A stretch of DNA of 56,386 nt from Candidatus Gastranaerophilales bacterium. GTDB lineage: Bacteria; Cyanobacteriota; Vampirovibrionia; Gastranaerophilales; Gastranaerophilaceae. The notes beneath the pieces are model-generated. The model ran no database searches and was not told the origin of the DNA. It saw nothing but the letters and a program-made list of their open reading frames with translations. The DNA lies in the NCBI GenBank assembly GCA_944325515.1, contig CALVAO010000014.1, forward strand, positions 1 through 56,386. Reading direction: 5' to 3'. How positions within the stretch are numbered: the first letter of the stretch is position 1; every line of letters starts with the position of its first letter. A program made the position numbers and the translations under genes. Positions 18,015 through 26,184 of the stretch are shown piece by piece.

Positions 18015-19124
18015 ATGACAAAACAGACTTTTTTGCATGACAAACATATTAAATTAGGCGCTAAAATGGTAGACTTTGCCGGCTGGGATATGCCGGTTCA
18101 ATATACCTCAATTATTGAAGAACACCGTACCGTAAGACAAAATGTCGGTCTGTTTGATGTTTCACATATGGGAGAACTTATTGTTCATGGTGAAGATGCT
18201 CTGCCTTTCCTAAACAAGCTTGTACCGCAGGACATATCAAAACTCATAAACCAAAAAGCTGTATACTGCCAGCTTACCAATAAAAACGGCGGGATTATTG
18301 ACGATTTAATTATTTATAAACTTGAAGAGCAAAAATATTTAATAATCGCAAATGCTTCACGTATTGATGAAGATTTAAACTGGATGGTTCGGAGCAAAAG
18401 AGGTTTTGAGGTAACAATAGTAAATGAATCACATAATTACTCTCTATTAGCCGTTCAAGGTCCCAGAGCATGTGAACTTATAAAAAGCTTAGGGCTTGAA
18501 GAGCTTCCAGCATTTTTCTTTATTAAAAGAGCCGAATTGTTTGATATCAATCTCTGGGTTTCCAGAACCGGTTATACAGGAGAAGACGGCGTCGAAATTT
18601 TAGTAAGAAATGAATTTTCGGAATACCTGTGGGATAAATTACTAGACGCAGGCAAAGAGTTTGGTATAAAACCTATAGGGCTTGGTGCAAGAGATACATT
18701 ACGTCTGGAAGCAGCATTACACCTTTACGGAAATGATTTAGATGAAAATACAACACCAGTTGAAGCTGGCTTAGCCTGGTCTATTGCAAAAAACAAAACA
18801 GAAGATTACAATGGCAGACGAATTATTGAAAATCAGTTAAAAAACGGAACTGATAAAAAATTAATAGGCTTAAAAATGCTGGATAGAGCAATCGCACGGC
18901 ATGGATATGAAGTCTATTCAAATAATGAAAAAATAGGAGTTATTACAAGCGGCGGTATTTCACCAATAAGAGGAGACAATATTGCACTTGCTTACATAAA
19001 AAATCTTGACAATTTAAATGTAGGCTCTACAATTCAAGTAATGATACGTGATAAATTACATGATGCTGAAATTATTAAACGTCCATTTGTCGCAAAGAAA
19101 AATAAAGAATGCAAAAATATATAG
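18015..19124 (+). CDS. gcvT: Glycine cleavage T protein (aminomethyltransferase)
   Basis: Transfers the methylene group from the lipoyl-bound aminomethyl intermediate of GcvH to tetrahydrofolate, giving 5,10-methylene-THF and ammonia. At 369 residues it has the family length. Recognisable parts are DFAGWDMPVQYTSIIEEH, GLFDVSHMGE, RTGYTGEDGVEI (folate-site region) and LGARDTLRLEAAL. GGAGGGAGT precedes the ATG. It is followed by gcvH after 12 nt and is the first gene of a gcvT-gcvH-gcvPA operon. The 62-nt space upstream is too short for a glycine riboswitch. Confidence 0.96.
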   Translation: MTKQTFLHDKHIKLGAKMVDFAGWDMPVQYTSIIEEHRTVRQNVGLFDVSHMGELIVHGEDALPFLNKLVPQDISKLINQKAVYCQLTNKNGGIIDDLIIYKLEEQKYLIIANASRIDEDLNWMVRSKRGFEVTIVNESHNYSLLAVQGPRACELIKSLGLEELPAFFFIKRAELFDINLWVSRTGYTGEDGVEILVRNEFSEYLWDKLLDAGKEFGIKPIGLGARDTLRLEAALHLYGNDLDENTTPVEAGLAWSIAKNKTEDYNGRRIIENQLKNGTDKKLIGLKMLDRAIARHGYEVYSNNEKIGVITSGGISPIRGDNIALAYIKNLDNLNVGSTIQVMIRDKLHDAEIIKRPFVAKKNKECKNI

Positions 19125-19136
19125 GAGAACACGAAA

Positions 19137-19511
19137 ATGAACGAAAGTATGTTATGTACAAAGACGCATGAATACGTGCTTGAACAAGGCGATAAATATG
19201 AAATCGGTATTACTGATTATGCAATAGAACAGCTTGGTGATATCGTCTTTATAGAATTGCCGGAAACAGGCAGTGTATTTTCAAAAAATGAAGCTTTTGC
19301 TACTATTGAATCTGTAAAGGCAGCTTCTGAAATTTACATGCCTATTTCGGGAGAAGTAGTGGAAGTAAATGAAGAACTGGTCAACAGTCCGGAGCTTTTA
19401 AATGATACTTCATATGAAAATAAATGGCTTATAAAAATTAAATCATCTGCAAACCAGGTTGAATTTGCAGATTTATTAGATTACTCGGATTATAAAGAAG
19501 AAGTTGAATAA
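19137..19511 (+). CDS. gcvH: Glycine cleavage H protein
   Basis: The lipoyl carrier that shuttles the aminomethyl group between the P, T and L proteins. It is 124 residues long with the lipoylation lysine K61 in IESVKAASEIY and the GDIVFIELPETG motif upstream. AGGAGAA precedes the ATG. Its stop overlaps the start of gcvPA by one base (TAATG), so the two are translationally coupled. Confidence 0.96.
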   Translation: MNESMLCTKTHEYVLEQGDKYEIGITDYAIEQLGDIVFIELPETGSVFSKNEAFATIESVKAASEIYMPISGEVVEVNEELVNSPELLNDTSYENKWLIKIKSSANQVEFADLLDYSDYKEEVE

Positions 19512-20752
19512 TGAAAAATTTTATTGCACATACAGATTCTACGCGGACATCAATGCTGGATGCCATAAATTTAAACTCAATTGAAGATTTATACAGCTGT
19601 CTGCCTAAAATAATAGAAAATTTTAAACTAAAAAACCCTCTTAGCGAACTTGAAACTCAGAGATACATAAAATCACTGGCTAAAAAAAATAAGACTGAAT
19701 ACGCAAATTTTATGGGCGGCGGGGTTTATGAGAAATTTATTCCTGCTGGAGTGAATTATATAGCTCAGAGATTTGAATTTTTAACGGCTTATACACCTTA
19801 TCAGCCGGAGATATCTCAAGGAACACTGCAAATTATATATGAATATCAAACAATGATATCAAGACTTACCGGAATGGATATTGCTAATGCCTCGATGTAT
19901 GATGCAGCATCTGCCTGTGCAGAAGCAATACTAATGGCACATAGAATTTCAAAAGGAAAAAAAAATAAAGCACTTATTTCAAATCATATAAATCCGGAAT
20001 ATATAGAAGTCATAAAAACTTACTGCTGGGCACAAAACATTGAAATAGACTGGTTTGATAATGAGCTGCCGGAAAATGTTTCAGAATATATTTGCGTACT
20101 TTTACAGTATCCGGATTATTTTGGCGAAATTGTAGAATTAAAAAAATTGGATACTGTTTTAATTGTCTGCGCAAATCTTTCTGCCCTAGCAATAATAAAA
20201 CCTCCGACAGAAGCAGATATTGTTGTGGGAGATATTCAGCCGCTTGGAATACATATGAATTTCGGCGGTCCGCATGCTGGATATATGGCTTGCAAAAGTG
20301 AATATATGCGGCAGCTTCCCGGTAGACTTGTAGGAAGAACTCTTGACGCTGACGGCAATCAAGCTTTTACTTTAACAATACAAACAAGAGAACAGCATAT
20401 TAAAAGAGAAAAAGCCACCAGCAATATTTGCTCTAATCAATCGCTTATAGCCTTGTCTGCAGCTTTATATCTCAGCCTTATCGGTGAAAAAGGGTTTAGA
20501 GAAGCGAGTATTCTTTCCGCGAATTTAGCACATGCCCTTTCAAAAATGCTAAATGGCAAAGGTATTAAAACTCTAAATAAAAACTTCTTTAATGAATTTG
20601 TTATAGAGGTAAACAATTCTGAAGCCTTTTTAAGCAATCTGAAAGAACAAAATATTCTTGGCGGAGTAAAAATTGATAACAGGCATATTCTGGTTTGCAC
20701 TACAGAAATGAATACAGAAGAAGATATTATAAATTATGTAGAAGCTGTTTAA
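19511..20752 (+). CDS. gcvPA: Glycine dehydrogenase (decarboxylating) subunit 1
   Basis: The N-terminal half of a split P protein, 413 residues. In split systems this subunit pairs with GcvPB, which carries the PLP-binding lysine. Recognisable segments are FMGGGVYEKFIPAGVNYI, TAYTPYQPEISQGTLQ, ANASMYDAASACAEA, NFGGPHAGYMA and RTLDADGNQAFTLTIQTREQHI. It is about 35 residues shorter than typical GcvPA proteins but ends normally, so it is not truncated. The expected gcvPB is absent: the next gene is a nucleoside transporter beyond a terminator. Glycine cleavage therefore needs a gcvPB encoded elsewhere. Confidence 0.94.
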   Translation: MKNFIAHTDSTRTSMLDAINLNSIEDLYSCLPKIIENFKLKNPLSELETQRYIKSLAKKNKTEYANFMGGGVYEKFIPAGVNYIAQRFEFLTAYTPYQPEISQGTLQIIYEYQTMISRLTGMDIANASMYDAASACAEAILMAHRISKGKKNKALISNHINPEYIEVIKTYCWAQNIEIDWFDNELPENVSEYICVLLQYPDYFGEIVELKKLDTVLIVCANLSALAIIKPPTEADIVVGDIQPLGIHMNFGGPHAGYMACKSEYMRQLPGRLVGRTLDADGNQAFTLTIQTREQHIKREKATSNICSNQSLIALSAALYLSLIGEKGFREASILSANLAHALSKMLNGKGIKTLNKNFFNEFVIEVNNSEAFLSNLKEQNILGGVKIDNRHILVCTTEMNTEEDIINYVEAV

Positions 20753-20795
20753 TCAGAATTAAATTGGCATAATTATTCATATTGTAAATTATATT

Positions 20796-20826
20796 AAAGC
20801 GGACTGATTAAAAAGTCTGCTTTTTT
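20796..20826 (+). terminator. Intrinsic terminator of the gcv operon
   Basis: The arms AAAGCGGACT (20796-20805) and AGTCTGCTTT (20814-20823) pair with one G-U, and a T-run follows to 20826. It separates gcvPA from the nupC-like gene. Confidence 0.8.
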
Positions 20827-20869
20827 GCTATAATTTAAATATTCACACAAGAAAAGAGCAGGAGCAAAA

Positions 20870-22138
20870 ATGGAAAGATTTATCGGCATTATAGGTATTG
20901 TAGTAATTTTTTTGATTGTTTTTCTGATGTCAAATAATAGAAAGGCTATCAATTATAAAACTATTGTTACAGGTTTTATATTACAAATTCTGTTTGCCGT
21001 ATTCATATTTAAAGTTCCTCTCGGACAAAAAATGTTTTTAATGATAGGTCTTTTTATTCAAAAAATACTTGATTTTGCAACTGAAGGCGGTTTATTTGTA
21101 TTTGGACCGCTTCTGCAAAATACAAAACTAAGTGAACTTTTTGGAGCAGGCAGCAGCATTTTTGCGGTTCAGCTTATTTGCACAAATATTTTTATGATGG
21201 TTTTAGTTAACATTTTATATTATTACGGAATAATGCAAAGAGTTGTCGCTGCGCTCGGCAAAGCTATGAATAAAATTATGCATGTATCTGGAGCAGAAGC
21301 CTTATCTAATGTTGCAAGTTCATTCGTAGGACAAATTTTAGCTCAGATAATGATTAAGCCATATTTAGAAAAGCTTACACGCTCAGAGCTACTTGCTTCA
21401 ATGGCTGGCAGTATGGCATGTATTTCCGGCGCAATCATGCCTATTTATATAGGTATGGGTATTCCTGCTCATTATATCCTTGCATCTTCAATAATGGCAG
21501 CTCCTGGCGCTATGATACTGGCTAAAATCGTTTATCCTGAGACAGGAGAACCGGAAACGAGGGATCATATAAGAGTTTCTAAAAGGAGAACTTTTACTAA
21601 CGTATTTGAAGCCATATCAAACGGCGCATCTGAGGGTATGAAAGTTGCTATTAACGTAACAGCTATGATTTTAGCCCTAGTTGCACTGGTTGCATTTATT
21701 GACTGGGTATTAAGACTAAGCGGTATGCTTCTTTACAAATTCTGCCCGGGATGTTCACACTTCGCTTTCTTAAGCCATCTGTCACTAAAATTAATTTTAG
21801 GTAAAATATTTGCAATATTTGCCGTTATTCTTGGTGTACCGCTTCAAGATGCCTCTGCAGTAGGAGCACTTATGGGAACTAAACTTGTTCTTAACGAAAT
21901 GGTTGCATATGTTGACCTTTCTCACATAGCATCAACCCTTAATCCGAAAAGTTTTATGATAGCAAGTTTTGCCTTATGCAGTTTTGGAAATTTCGGTTCT
22001 ATTGCAATACAAATAGGCGGTATAGGAGAACTAGCTCCTAATCAGAAAAAAAATCTTGCAAGGTTAAGCTTAAGAGCACTTGTATGCGGAACCTTGAGCT
22101 GCTATCTTTCAGCGGCTATTGTCGGCGTTTTGCTCTAA
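20870..22138 (+). CDS. nupC: NupC-type concentrative nucleoside transporter
   Basis: A 422-residue inner-membrane transporter of the CNT family that couples nucleoside uptake to an ion gradient. About ten hydrophobic segments are visible. Family motifs include TEGGLFVFGPLL, GAEALSNVASSFVGQ, ISGAIMPIYIGMGIPAHYILASS and FALCSFGNFGSIAIQIGGIGELAP. GAGCAGGAG precedes the ATG. Its last 30 bases overlap, tail to tail, with a 96-aa gene on the opposite strand. A uridine-kinase-like gene at 8204 would fit nucleoside salvage. Confidence 0.93.
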   Translation: MERFIGIIGIVVIFLIVFLMSNNRKAINYKTIVTGFILQILFAVFIFKVPLGQKMFLMIGLFIQKILDFATEGGLFVFGPLLQNTKLSELFGAGSSIFAVQLICTNIFMMVLVNILYYYGIMQRVVAALGKAMNKIMHVSGAEALSNVASSFVGQILAQIMIKPYLEKLTRSELLASMAGSMACISGAIMPIYIGMGIPAHYILASSIMAAPGAMILAKIVYPETGEPETRDHIRVSKRRTFTNVFEAISNGASEGMKVAINVTAMILALVALVAFIDWVLRLSGMLLYKFCPGCSHFAFLSHLSLKLILGKIFAIFAVILGVPLQDASAVGALMGTKLVLNEMVAYVDLSHIASTLNPKSFMIASFALCSFGNFGSIAIQIGGIGELAPNQKKNLARLSLRALVCGTLSCYLSAAIVGVLL

Positions 22139-22399
22139 TAACATTATTTCTTTTTCCATTAATAAGTTTAAATTCATAATGTTATTTACTCTTTCAGAGA
22201 GAAGTGTCAGCATATTTAGATAATTATTTCTTTCTGCACTCAACAACGGTATGTTTTTTACGGGAATATCATAATACTGCCCGTTAAATTCTCTTTCTTG
22301 ACAGGAACTTATTGTCATTTTTACAATCGTTTCTACGACATAAAGTTCATCAAATGCATCTCTGTAACAACACAATAGTTTATTATTGGTATTTTGCAT
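22109..22399 (-). CDS. Small protein of unknown function behind a palindrome
   Basis: A 96-residue protein that I do not recognise. It is probably alpha-helical, with a cysteine pair near the start (LLCCYRDAFDELYVVETIVKM) and a leucine-rich C-terminal helix (NIMNLNLLMEKEIMLLEQ). There is no signal peptide or membrane segment. TGGAGGT lies 7-8 nt before the ATG, which supports translation. A near-perfect 43-bp palindrome starts 22 nt upstream and contains -10-like sequence, suggesting repressor control. The 3' end overlaps the end of the nupC-like gene by 30 nt. Confidence 0.65.
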   Translation of the reverse strand: MQNTNNKLLCCYRDAFDELYVVETIVKMTISSCQEREFNGQYYDIPVKNIPLLSAERNNYLNMLTLLSERVNNIMNLNLLMEKEIMLLEQNADNSR

Positions 22400-22420
22400 A
22401 CTAATAACCTCCAGTTCTTA

Positions 22421-22463
22421 TTTTAAATCCAGCTTATATTTATAGTATAAACTGGATTTAAAA
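22421..22463. promoter_or_regulatory. 43-bp operator-like palindrome
   Basis: The arms TTTTAAATCCAG (22421-22432) and CTGGATTTAAAA (22452-22463) are exact reverse complements. After one mismatch, five more pairs extend inward, leaving a 7-nt centre. The minus strand contains TATACT and TATAAA within it. It lies between the DUF262-like gene's stop and the 96-aa gene's start. It is AT-rich and has no adjoining T-run, so an operator or promoter is more likely than a terminator. Confidence 0.6.
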
Positions 22464-22489
22464 AATATTATTAATATATTTTCCAATAG

Positions 22490-23581
22490 TTATTTACAGG
22501 TAATAAATGCATTCAAATATTGTATTAGTTCATTAAACTCCATATCATTATTATTCTTTACGCGATTTGCCAAATATTCATCTATTGTATTCAAAATTTC
22601 AAGAAATACAGATTCTGAAATATTATTATCCGTATAATCCTCATAAACATTTAAAATATATGCATATGTATCCTCGCCGGAATGCATTTTAATTTTAACA
22701 AAAGCTTGCTTTAATTCTTCATTATTAAAATTTATATTTAAAATATTATAATAAAGTGCAGCAGAATGCTTCATTTTTCTTATTATTGCGTCTTCCGGCA
22801 TATATTGCATCATTGTTTCAAAATAGTTCACAAAACTCTCATATAATCTATCCGGATTAAATTTTTTGTAATTAAACTTTGTTATAAAAAAGTCTTTCAA
22901 AAACAGTACCAAATCTTTTTCTTTAGGGAAATAGCGCTGCTTAATATCTGCCCACTCCTGTTCAATACCATTTTCAGACATAAAATCATCAATCAAAGAT
23001 ATTTGATTTAAATTTCTATTACTATTCAACTTATAATACAAATTTCTTTTGGAAACATTGTCGGTTTCAACAAGAGTCACGGTTATTTTTTTTAGCATTG
23101 CAAAGATTTTGGATGCCTGTAATTTTTCTTCTTTTATCTGCGACCAAAAGTTATGCAAAAGTACAAACATTGGTGATTCTTTCTCATGCCCGGATAACCG
23201 TTCGCCGTTTATGATTTTATTATATAGTTCATCATCATTAGCATTCAAATGCAGCTTTGATTTTGAACCATTTCTCAGATACTTAGAGCGAATGGTTTTT
23301 ATCGCCTTTGTGTTTTGTGCTGTTGTCTTCTTATAGCATTCACAGACAGCATGCAACAATAGTGACAGAGAAAGAATTCGATTTACACCATCTACAATAG
23401 TAAACTGATCAAAAGATTTTTGATTAATAAAAATAATGCCTAAATCAATTTTTTGAGTAAATTGCTCATCTTCTGTCATCAAATCCAGAAAATTCACAAG
23501 TTTATCACTACACCTTGCGTAATTTAAAGTGTATAAGTCGTGAACACTATTCAAAAAATCAAGTAAATTAACTGTTTCCAT
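22490..23581 (-). CDS. DUF262-like (GmrSD N-terminal / ParB-nuclease-like) protein with altered motif
   Basis: A 363-residue protein. Its region 45-80 (LGIIFINQKSFDQF, then TIVDGVNRILSLSLLLHAV) aligns with the DUF262 signature, normally IVDGQQRLTTL, found in GmrSD-type restriction and related proteins. The central QQ is VN here and the second arginine context is changed, so nuclease or NTPase activity is doubtful. The rest is helical, with a SVFLEILNTIDEYLANRV segment like the DUF262 C-terminal helical part. No DUF1524 HNH domain is visible. It starts 2 nt after the stop of the winged-helix gene (TAAGTATG), so the two are translated together. Confidence 0.6.
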   Translation of the reverse strand: METVNLLDFLNSVHDLYTLNYARCSDKLVNFLDLMTEDEQFTQKIDLGIIFINQKSFDQFTIVDGVNRILSLSLLLHAVCECYKKTTAQNTKAIKTIRSKYLRNGSKSKLHLNANDDELYNKIINGERLSGHEKESPMFVLLHNFWSQIKEEKLQASKIFAMLKKITVTLVETDNVSKRNLYYKLNSNRNLNQISLIDDFMSENGIEQEWADIKQRYFPKEKDLVLFLKDFFITKFNYKKFNPDRLYESFVNYFETMMQYMPEDAIIRKMKHSAALYYNILNINFNNEELKQAFVKIKMHSGEDTYAYILNVYEDYTDNNISESVFLEILNTIDEYLANRVKNNNDMEFNELIQYLNAFITCK

Positions 23582-23583
23582 AC

Positions 23584-24213
23584 TTATTCTGCAAGAACAA
23601 AGCCGCCGGATGGAACATTTCTCAGTTTATCACCTTCGATTTTTGCTCTTAAATTTTTAATATATTTATAAACATAATCTCTAGGTAAATCTAAAAGTTT
23701 GGCTAGATCTTTTGCAAACACTGTTTTACCTCTGTTGTTTAACATATATTCAAAAACCATTTGTTCTCTATCAGTCAAAGCTTTTTTCAAAACTATTTGA
23801 GATTCTGTTTTTGCAGCTGATAGAGCTTCAGCTTTTTGTATAACAGATTGTTTTTTAGCATCAACACTACTCTTTTCTTGAGTATTATTTATGTTTCTTT
23901 GAACTTGCTGTTTAACTTCTTTATTATTTTGTTGTAATTTAGCTGTAAATTCTTTTTTATTAATAGAAAACGGAGTATGAGATATCTGGCGTTCTCTTTG
24001 AAATGCTCTTTCTGCTATTTTAGAAAAACCATCTTTCATATGAGCACTGGTATTAGAAGAGGTTCCTTTAGACATAACGATATCAACTACGTCATTTGTT
24101 TTTTTGCTTTCCTCAACTTCTTTACCCAGTCGTGCTGCGAACTCTTCCAGTGTAATTTTTTCTAAAGAGCTTCTCCACTGTCTTATCTCTTCCTTAGTTA
24201 AATAATTAGGCAT
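23584..24213 (-). CDS. Protein with C-terminal winged-helix DNA-binding domain
   Basis: A 209-residue protein. The N-terminal 45 residues are helical (YLTKEEIRQWRSSLEKITLEEFAARLGKEV). Residues 50-145 are polar, Q/K/S-rich and probably disordered. The last 65 (LTDREQMVFEYMLNNRGKTVF, LLDLPRDYVYKYIKNLRAKI, VPSGGFVL) form a winged helix like OmpR-type output domains, with no receiver domain. The start is ATG at 24213 with AGGAG 7 nt upstream; the TTG just before it is less likely. It is coupled to the DUF262-like gene and may autoregulate the pair. Confidence 0.7.
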   Translation of the reverse strand: MPNYLTKEEIRQWRSSLEKITLEEFAARLGKEVEESKKTNDVVDIVMSKGTSSNTSAHMKDGFSKIAERAFQRERQISHTPFSINKKEFTAKLQQNNKEVKQQVQRNINNTQEKSSVDAKKQSVIQKAEALSAAKTESQIVLKKALTDREQMVFEYMLNNRGKTVFAKDLAKLLDLPRDYVYKYIKNLRAKIEGDKLRNVPSGGFVLAE

Positions 24214-24344
24214 CAAATATCTCCTATACTAACCTATGATAGTCTAACTTAATTCCCCTTAACGGATTTCATATTATATAATGTATCATAAAATCTTGAA
24301 AAATTATCAAAATATTTCGTGATGTAAAGATTTCTTTTCAAAGC

Positions 24345-24959
24345 TTAATAATCTTGAACAATCCTCCCCGGCAAATGATTCTGCTGCACTGTATAAAGTA
24401 AAGATTCTGCGCTTTGTTTATTCTTAAAAATACCTACCTGCAAAGTATAGTTATTTGATCCTATACATTTAACAATCGGATTAAGCCCGCTTCCGGACTC
24501 TTGAATAATATCTTTCGCGACCCGTGCTTGTTCTGCAGAAGTATAAGTTCCGACAAAAACTTTATATATAGGCTCTTGAGCAGGCGGGGTTGCATTTATA
24601 GCTTCTGCAGCCTCAATCTCGTGACTCTGTTCTATTTTATTTTCTTCTACCGGCGCCGGAGCATCTTTAACTATGTCATCCGGTTTAGCCATTAAATCTG
24701 AAAAATTTTTGCCCTGATCTTCATTCTGAATCATTGAAAGCCTGTTATCTACAGAATTTTTAGCTTCTTCTTGTATATCAATTTCATTTTCTGCTTGATA
24801 ATCACCGATTGAGGTATCAACAGTCGGCGAGAAAGATTTTATCAAAAAAGTAAACACCAGAAGCATTCCGAAAAATGAAATTACAAATATTTTTAATAAC
24901 GGATTGTCTCTCTGGACGTCCTTTTTCATATATTTTTTATAACCGTGATGATTGCTCAT
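24345..24959 (-). CDS. Membrane-anchored SPOR-domain protein
   Basis: A 204-residue protein with a short basic cytoplasmic tail, one membrane segment (about residues 23-44, LKIFVISFFGMLLVFTFLI), a low-complexity acidic linker and a C-terminal SPOR domain (about 128-204, YKVFVGTYTSAEQARVAKDII, NYTLQVGIFKNKQSAESLL). SPOR domains bind glycan strands stripped of peptide stems at division septa, so it is probably a cell-division or cell-wall protein. Its ATG overlaps the stop of the DUF366 gene (ATGA), making it the last gene of a four-gene coupled operon. Confidence 0.85.
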   Translation of the reverse strand: MSNHHGYKKYMKKDVQRDNPLLKIFVISFFGMLLVFTFLIKSFSPTVDTSIGDYQAENEIDIQEEAKNSVDNRLSMIQNEDQGKNFSDLMAKPDDIVKDAPAPVEENKIEQSHEIEAAEAINATPPAQEPIYKVFVGTYTSAEQARVAKDIIQESGSGLNPIVKCIGSNNYTLQVGIFKNKQSAESLLYTVQQNHLPGRIVQDY

Positions 24960-25519
24960 TCAAATACTCCACGCACTTTTGTAGCTGCCAGAATTATATC
25001 GTCGATTTCTTCCGAATATCTTTTCATAACCTCTAAGGCAAAGCCTTTTATATCATTTATACCTAATTCGCTTGTTAAACCGGATGCCTTGACAGGTGCC
25101 CCGTCTGACAAAATATTTAATCCAGTATGAATAAGAATAGATGTTAAAGATTTTGTTGCGATTGAAACTGATAATTTTTTTCCGTCTATCATCAAATCAT
25201 CCCCCCTTCTAACAACAAAAACACCCTTCTCTTCCAGCAATTCTTTTATTATACAGATTAAAAGCCTTTGCCTAAAGACACCCTCAATAAGGTCAACGTC
25301 AAATTGTTCCGTAATAAAACTCAACATATATCTGCTATAAATAGGTTCATTATTTATAACATCCTCTATATCAACCATCTCTGCCAAGTCAACTTTGCAT
25401 TCCCCGCAAAAAGCAACAATAGCATCTCCTTGAATCTTAAAATTCTTGTAAATCCAATGCGGTGCAAGCTGTGAACCAATATATTTAATCTCTTCTTCTA
25501 TAAATTTTGTTTTCATCAT
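24956..25519 (-). CDS. DUF366 family protein
   Basis: A 187-residue protein matching my memory of the DUF366 (COG2029) family along its length: TKFIEEEIKYIGSQLAPHWIY, GDAIVAFCGECKV, MVDIEDV, RQRLLICIIKELLE, RRGDDLMIDGKKLSVSIAT and ELGINDIKGFALEVMKRY. The function of the family is not established to my knowledge. Its start overlaps the stop of queC by one base (TAATG), so it is translated together with a queuosine-pathway enzyme. A role in 7-deazapurine metabolism is a reasonable guess from position only. Confidence 0.8.
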   Translation of the reverse strand: MMKTKFIEEEIKYIGSQLAPHWIYKNFKIQGDAIVAFCGECKVDLAEMVDIEDVINNEPIYSRYMLSFITEQFDVDLIEGVFRQRLLICIIKELLEEKGVFVVRRGDDLMIDGKKLSVSIATKSLTSILIHTGLNILSDGAPVKASGLTSELGINDIKGFALEVMKRYSEEIDDIILAATKVRGVFE

Positions 25520-26184
25520 TATTCAAATAAAATATTAATATATCTTTCCCCGTGATTTGCTATTAAAGCCTGCTTTAGATGAATACACGATTCGCATACT
25601 CCGCAATGCTTCTTACCCGAATTATAACAGCTCCGTACCAGCTCTAAAGGTATCGAGTTTTCCATTGCAATTTTAACTATATCATTCTTGGTAAAATTTA
25701 TCAAGGGTGCAATAACTTTAGGGTGAACTAGGGTTGATGTTTCAAAAACCTTAGATACCTCTGCTCTAAATGTTTCAGTATTATCAGAGAAAGTTTTTCC
25801 CTCATCCTTGTTTGCACCGTAAATTATATAGTTATATCCGTACGAATCTGCATACGCTGCGGCTATATTTAAAAACAAACCGTTTCTATTGGGCACCCAT
25901 ACCTGTTTTGCACTCTCAGAAGTTCCTAGATTTGTATCAGGAACAGGCAGGTCAGCCACAAGTGCCGTATTAGTAATTTCCTTTAGCCAATCCAATCTTA
26001 TAATTTTATGTTTAATATTATAATACTCAGCGATTTTTTTAGAAGCTTCTATTTCATTTTCAGCGGCTTTTTGCCCGTAATCAAATGTAAGAGCAAAATC
26101 TATTCCGTACTCCTTATATGCATAACCTAATGCCACCAGAGAATCCAAACCGCCGGATAATAAAATAATGGCTTTACTATTCAT
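25519..26184 (-). CDS. queC: 7-cyano-7-deazaguanine synthase QueC
   Basis: Converts 7-carboxy-7-deazaguanine to preQ0 with ATP and ammonia, a step in queuosine synthesis. The PP-loop SGGLDS is at residues 10-15. Other hallmarks are FDYGQKAAENEI, WVPNRNGLFLNIAAAYA and the zinc-binding C-terminus SCYNSGKKHCGVCESC. The start chosen is ATG at 26184, which has GAGG 7 nt upstream and overlaps the HEAT gene's stop (ATGAATAG); a frame starting at 26202 adds only MSMRQK. queD, queE and queF are not in the window. Confidence 0.94.
   Translation of the reverse strand: MNSKAIILLSGGLDSLVALGYAYKEYGIDFALTFDYGQKAAENEIEASKKIAEYYNIKHKIIRLDWLKEITNTALVADLPVPDTNLGTSESAKQVWVPNRNGLFLNIAAAYADSYGYNYIIYGANKDEGKTFSDNTETFRAEVSKVFETSTLVHPKVIAPLINFTKNDIVKIAMENSIPLELVRSCYNSGKKHCGVCESCIHLKQALIANHGERYINILFE

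Noticed and set aside
19511-20752. gcvPA as a truncated full-length gcvP
   Set aside because: The protein ends with the normal GcvPA C-terminus and a terminator follows; no remnant of the PLP half is visible downstream.
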